From contig SKWB01000384.1 of NCBI GenBank assembly GCA_007129135.1, positions 1 to 23,054 on the forward strand: a stretch of DNA of 23,054 nucleotides, read 5' to 3'. The position numbers and the translations under genes are program-made. Each line of letters opens with the position of its first letter. The first letter of the stretch is position 1. Of the stretch, positions 22,533 to 23,054 are shown one piece after another. The notes beneath the pieces were generated by a model that was given only the letters and a program-made list of their open reading frames with translations, did not search any database and had not been told where the DNA came from. The stretch comes from Halococcaceae archaeon. GTDB lineage: Archaea > Halobacteriota > Halobacteria > Halobacteriales > Halalkalicoccaceae.

Positions 22533-23054
22533 CTACGGCCAGAGACCGCGTGCGTCGTGGGCCGCCGCGATCCGGGAGAGCGCGACGACGTAGGCGGCGT
22601 CGCGCCACGTGATGTCTCTCGTGTCCACCTCCGTCTGGACCGCCTCCCAAGCGGAGAGCATCTCGCGTTCGAGTTCCTCGTTCACCCGGCAGAGCGACCA
22701 CGCCCGCCGGTTGATGTCCTGGAGCCACTCGAAGTAGCTCACGGTCACCCCGCCAGCGTTCGCCAGGATGTCGGGGATCACCGTCACGCCCCGCTCTGCG
22801 AGGATCGCGTCGGCGCCGGTCGTCGTCGGGCCGTTCGCCCCCTCGACGACGATCGACGCCCGCACCTCCTCGGCGTTCTCCGTCCGGATGACGTTGCCCA
22901 CCGCCGCAGGGATGACCACGTCGACGTCGAGGGTGAGCAGCTCCTCGTTCGGCAGCACCCGGTCTGAGTGGCTCGCGACCGCCTCGGGCTCCTCCTCGTG
23001 GGAGGGGATCGACCGGGTGTCGAGGCCCGCGGGGTCGTACGCCGCGCCGGTGAC
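22533..23054 (-). CDS. gdhB: Glu/Leu/Phe/Val dehydrogenase (glutamate dehydrogenase), N-terminal part outside window
   Basis: The last 173 residues of a hexameric NAD(P)-dependent glutamate dehydrogenase; the frame is open to the right edge and the GTG at 22958 is not the start. The nucleotide-binding domain shows [23 protein letters not shown] and [18 protein letters not shown], all strongly conserved in this family. The helical C-terminus ends with [17 protein letters not shown]. It would convert glutamate to 2-oxoglutarate and ammonia or the reverse. Haloarchaea have several paralogues; the symbol is a best guess and coenzyme use cannot be told because the N-terminal part of the domain is missing. 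It converges on the halocyanin gene with a 36-base gap. Confidence 0.9.
   Translation of the reverse strand, partial: VTGAAYDPAGLDTRSIPSHEEEPEAVASHSDRVLPNEELLTLDVDVVIPAAVGNVIRTENAEEVRASIVVEGANGPTTTGADAILAERGVTVIPDILANAGGVTVSYFEWLQDINRRAWSLCRVNEELEREMLSAWEAVQTEVDTRDITWRDAAYVVALSRIAAAHDARGLWP

Noticed and set aside
1..23054. Search for tRNA, rRNA, CRISPR arrays, insertion sequences and integrases
   Set aside because: No cloverleaf-like segment, regularly spaced direct repeats, transposase or recombinase motif was recognised on either strand by reading; a covariance-model or profile search was not possible.

Overview
The window reads as chromosomal DNA of a halophilic archaeon (class Halobacteria). 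The proteins are strongly acidic and most of the DNA is GC-rich. Many genes have a TATA-like element about 25-30 bases before the start codon and no Shine-Dalgarno site, the usual sign of leaderless haloarchaeal transcripts. The families agree: two HTH_10 (bacterio-opsin activator type) regulators, a Tat-exported halocyanin-like blue copper protein, a Tat lipoprotein peptide-binding protein, UspA, an MMPL/RND exporter and a phasin-like protein. The species cannot be named from the sequence alone.

Layout. (1) 1-1931: an MMPL/RND exporter cut by the left edge. (2) About 1932-6300: a stretch with visibly lower GC and longer spacers. It holds a DUF1648 (SdpI-like) membrane protein plus CPBP protease-like pair, a VOC protein, a phasin-like coiled-coil protein with an internal tandem duplication, and a class I methyltransferase. 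(3) 6368-11487: GC-rich housekeeping or accessory genes: a small two-helix membrane protein, an SRPBCC protein, a C45-family acyltransferase (Ntn hydrolase), a DHH/DHHA1 phosphoesterase, UspA, a 47-residue membrane protein and an SDR oxidoreductase. (4) 11518-14775: two convergent HTH_10 regulators, one a large PAS-PAS-GAF-GAF sensor and one a compact form. (5) 15028-15711: a TVP38/TMEM64 membrane protein. (6) 15698-21750: a complete Dpp/Opp peptide ABC importer split over a divergent promoter, with binding protein and DppB leftward and DppC, DppD and DppF rightward. (7) 21891-22496: the halocyanin-like protein, then the C-terminal part of a glutamate dehydrogenase cut by the right edge.

How they fit together. 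The one clear functional unit is the peptide importer: lipoprotein receptor, two permeases and two ATPases. Glutamate dehydrogenase nearby would suit amino-acid catabolism, but that link is inference. The DUF1648-CPBP pair is probably co-transcribed and combines two families that in Firmicutes occur as peptide-toxin immunity proteins. The phasin-like gene has no PHA synthase next to it.

I found no convincing new multi-gene system. The best leads are an in-frame palindromic insertion in the MMPL gene, a diverged ~110-base repeat after two unrelated genes, the exact 50-residue duplication in the phasin-like protein, the repeat-dense convergent spacer at 9866-9957, and the DUF1648-CPBP pair. No tRNA, rRNA, CRISPR array, transposase or integrase was seen.
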